NCBI RefSeq assembly: GCF_000350225.1
Contig: NW_005178983.1
Location: 372,001-436,000, forward strand
DNA from: Chondrus crispus
Taxonomy: Eukaryota; Rhodophyta; Florideophyceae; Gigartinales; Gigartinaceae
DNA: 64,000 nucleotides
Direction: 5' to 3'
How positions within the stretch are numbered: position 1 is the first letter of the stretch; each line of letters opens with the position of its first letter. The notes under the pieces were generated by a model. It did not search any database and was not told where the DNA came from. It saw nothing but the letters and a program-made list of their open reading frames with translations. A program made the position numbers and the translations under genes. Below are positions 62,459 through 64,000 of the stretch, piece after piece.

Positions 62459-64000
62459 ATTTGCCAATACCCGCTGTTGCAATCTGGCGTGGTAAAGACA
62501 GTAGCGTCGCCGAGGGAATCGATGCACTCGTCCATCCTCGGCAACGGATAGGAATCCCGAACGGTGACTGCGTTGAGCTTTCTGTAGTCGACACAGAACC
62601 GCATGGTACCATCCTTTTTAGGGACGCATACCACGGGGCTTGCCCATTCGGCCGTGGCGGGTTCGGTTACTCCTGCCCGGAGCATGCGGTCGATCTCCGT
62701 CTTCTCTTTTTCCCGTGCGGTTGGTCCGGCGCGGTAAGGCGCCTGGTAAATCGGGCGAGCACCGGGCTTGAGCTCAATCCGGTGCTTCGTGGCCCCGATT
62801 TTTCCCAACCGGCCGGTCCACATGTCCTTGAATTCGGACAGTACCTCGAGGACCTCCGAGCGCACTTCCTCGTCCTCGGCACTGATATGAACGTCCTCCC
62901 GCCAGGAATTGCGGTCCTCCTCAGGGGCGGCGGTGTCTTCGGGTTTATCCGGTCCGTCCGCCCCGAGGGGCGCCCTTGGCAGCGTGGCTTGTTCAGCCAC
63001 GTCCTTGTCCGTGCGGTTGTCGATGGATTCTCCCACGCCATTCCCTGCGGTTGAGAGGTTGGAATTAAATATCCCTCCCCCTTCCTTAGCTTCGGCCGCT
63101 TCCGCGGCCGACTCGCCAAGGGTCAAGATGTGAGTGGGCGACGGTAGGGCCAGGCCGATCACGGTATGCTTCGGAATGTGCACCGGGCGGTGCCCGAAGT
63201 TGCTGAGCATTACCGAGAACGGGTTTTCGGGGACCACGTCCATGACCCCCTGGGCCATGAGTGTCAGGTTCTTGTGCGCGGTTTTTGGGGAGTTCTGCAA
63301 AAAGCATAGACCCCCTACCGGCGTGGCGGCTCTCACGAGGGCCTGCGTCATCGGGGGGATTATCACCCCATTGAGGAGGCGGATTTTCCGTGACGGTGTC
63401 GTGGTCGGGAATGCCGCCTGCTTCCGCCCGGGGTTTTCCGACGGCGGTAGGTGTTGCACCGCACTCCTCGAGGCCATCTTGCGGTCGTGCCTCGAGGGGG
63501 TTGTCCGGACCAACGCCACGGGTGGTGCGTCGTGTAACACGACCTTCCGTTGCGGTGGCAGGATCGCCTTGACGTGGCGATCGAGAAAGGTCGTACCGAG
63601 GATACAGTCCACGGCGGGGCTCGTCACCACCAAGAACGGGATGCGCGCGATAAATTCACCGATACGGACAAACAAGGAGATCTCTCCTAGAGCTTTCATT
63701 GCGCGGTTTGACGCGTCAATGAGCGCTGGGCTCCGAACCGGTTTTATCGACGGTCGCCATGACTCGGCGACACACCGCAAATGGATGAGGTTTGGGCCGG
63801 CTCCTGAGTCGAGCACTGGCGTGATGGCGACCATCACCGCCTGCTTTTGGCCAACCGTGGCGGAAGCCTTATAATTCTGCTTCTTGAAGAAGCAGATGGC
63901 CCGGATTTCCATTCGGTTCCCCGGTTCCGCTTCCACTGGCGCAACCGGTTCGGGGGTGCCTGAGCTTCTGAGGCTGGGCACGGAGAGAGACGTCGTCGCC
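62459..64000 (-). pseudogene. pol: Chromovirus protease and RT N-terminal half (partial at window edge)
   Basis: Open from the window edge. Aspartic protease TPVLDSGAGPNLIH (Asp-Ser-Gly) with the later hydrophobic-Gly motif DCILGTTFLD. A ~200-residue linker follows, then RT: RPIYQAPYR, WASPVVCVPKKDGTMRFCVDYRKLN, and motif A FTTPDCNSGYWQI with its Asp. Frame is lost just after motif A by a one-base deletion near 62458. The true start lies outside the window. Confidence 0.85.

Larger units (their letters stand above)
59692..64000 (-). mobile_element. Ty3/gypsy chromovirus, decayed, running off the window
   Basis: Protease, RT, RNase H, integrase and chromodomain follow one another on the minus strand, the Ty3/gypsy order with a C-terminal chromodomain. 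Gag and the 5' LTR lie beyond 64000. At least three single-base frameshifts (near 62458, 61765, 60617) and two nonsense codons (62066-62068, 61626-61628) break it. The region is much more GC-rich than the copia DNA. Confidence 0.88.

Noticed and set aside
1-64000. CRISPR arrays, bacterial operons, riboswitches
   Set aside because: Tandem repeats here are LTR or leader minisatellites without unique spacers, and gene content is eukaryotic retrotransposon type.

Overview
This window is eukaryotic, repeat-dominated DNA, with no bacterial-style gene packing, rRNA or convincing tRNA. Nearly all of it is transposable elements stacked in one another: a DIRS-like tyrosine-recombinase retrotransposon, a decayed piggyBac element, seven Ty1/copia elements of three families, a CACTA/tnp2-type transposase with a divergent partner gene, and a Ty3/gypsy chromovirus. 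The only traces of host-type genes are a truncated 1-deoxy-D-xylulose-5-phosphate synthase (DXS, plastid isoprenoid pathway) and a broken glucose/sorbosone-dehydrogenase-like sequence. DXS suggests a plastid-bearing lineage. An alga, perhaps a red alga, fits the mix of intron-poor ORFs and copia, piggyBac and tnp2 elements, but this is inference.

Layout. 1-928: no gene. 929-5321: DIRS-like element (gag-like, RT-RNase H, tyrosine recombinase) between 234-bp direct repeats. 5852-8460: piggyBac element with 13-bp inverted ends and a frameshifted transposase. 8461-10456: relics. 10457-33520: a nested copia stack. Copia-A1 (minus) is interrupted at 14308 by Copia-B1 (minus). B1 is interrupted at 15174 by Copia-A2 (plus; 5-bp duplication AAGAT). 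A2 is interrupted at 18668 by Copia-B2 (minus; duplication TGCCG). B2 is the only copia here with an intact full-length gag-pol frame. 33521-48735: a head-to-tail tandem of Copia-C, LTR-body-LTR-body-LTR-truncated body, entered at the broken gag of B1. 48736-53313: mostly noncoding, with a TGCACTC-rich patch and the two broken host-type genes. 53314-58304: divergent gene pair with the tnp2 transposase. 58800-64000: decayed chromovirus sequence running off the right edge.

The three copia families differ strongly in LTR sequence but share cis-acting parts. All use a primer-binding site matching the anticodon arm of initiator-Met tRNA, as in Drosophila copia. All have TATAAGTA about 100 nt before the LTR end and a pyrimidine-rich, ATG-poor leader. 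All can form a 12-bp stem with a 21-nt loop exactly enclosing the polypurine tract and the start of the 3' LTR. Copia-A2 additionally carries, between primer-binding site and gag, what looks like an intron-containing gene for a two-finger C2H2 protein. That gene, the conserved hairpin, and the chimeric A2 and C2 copies are the most novel items.
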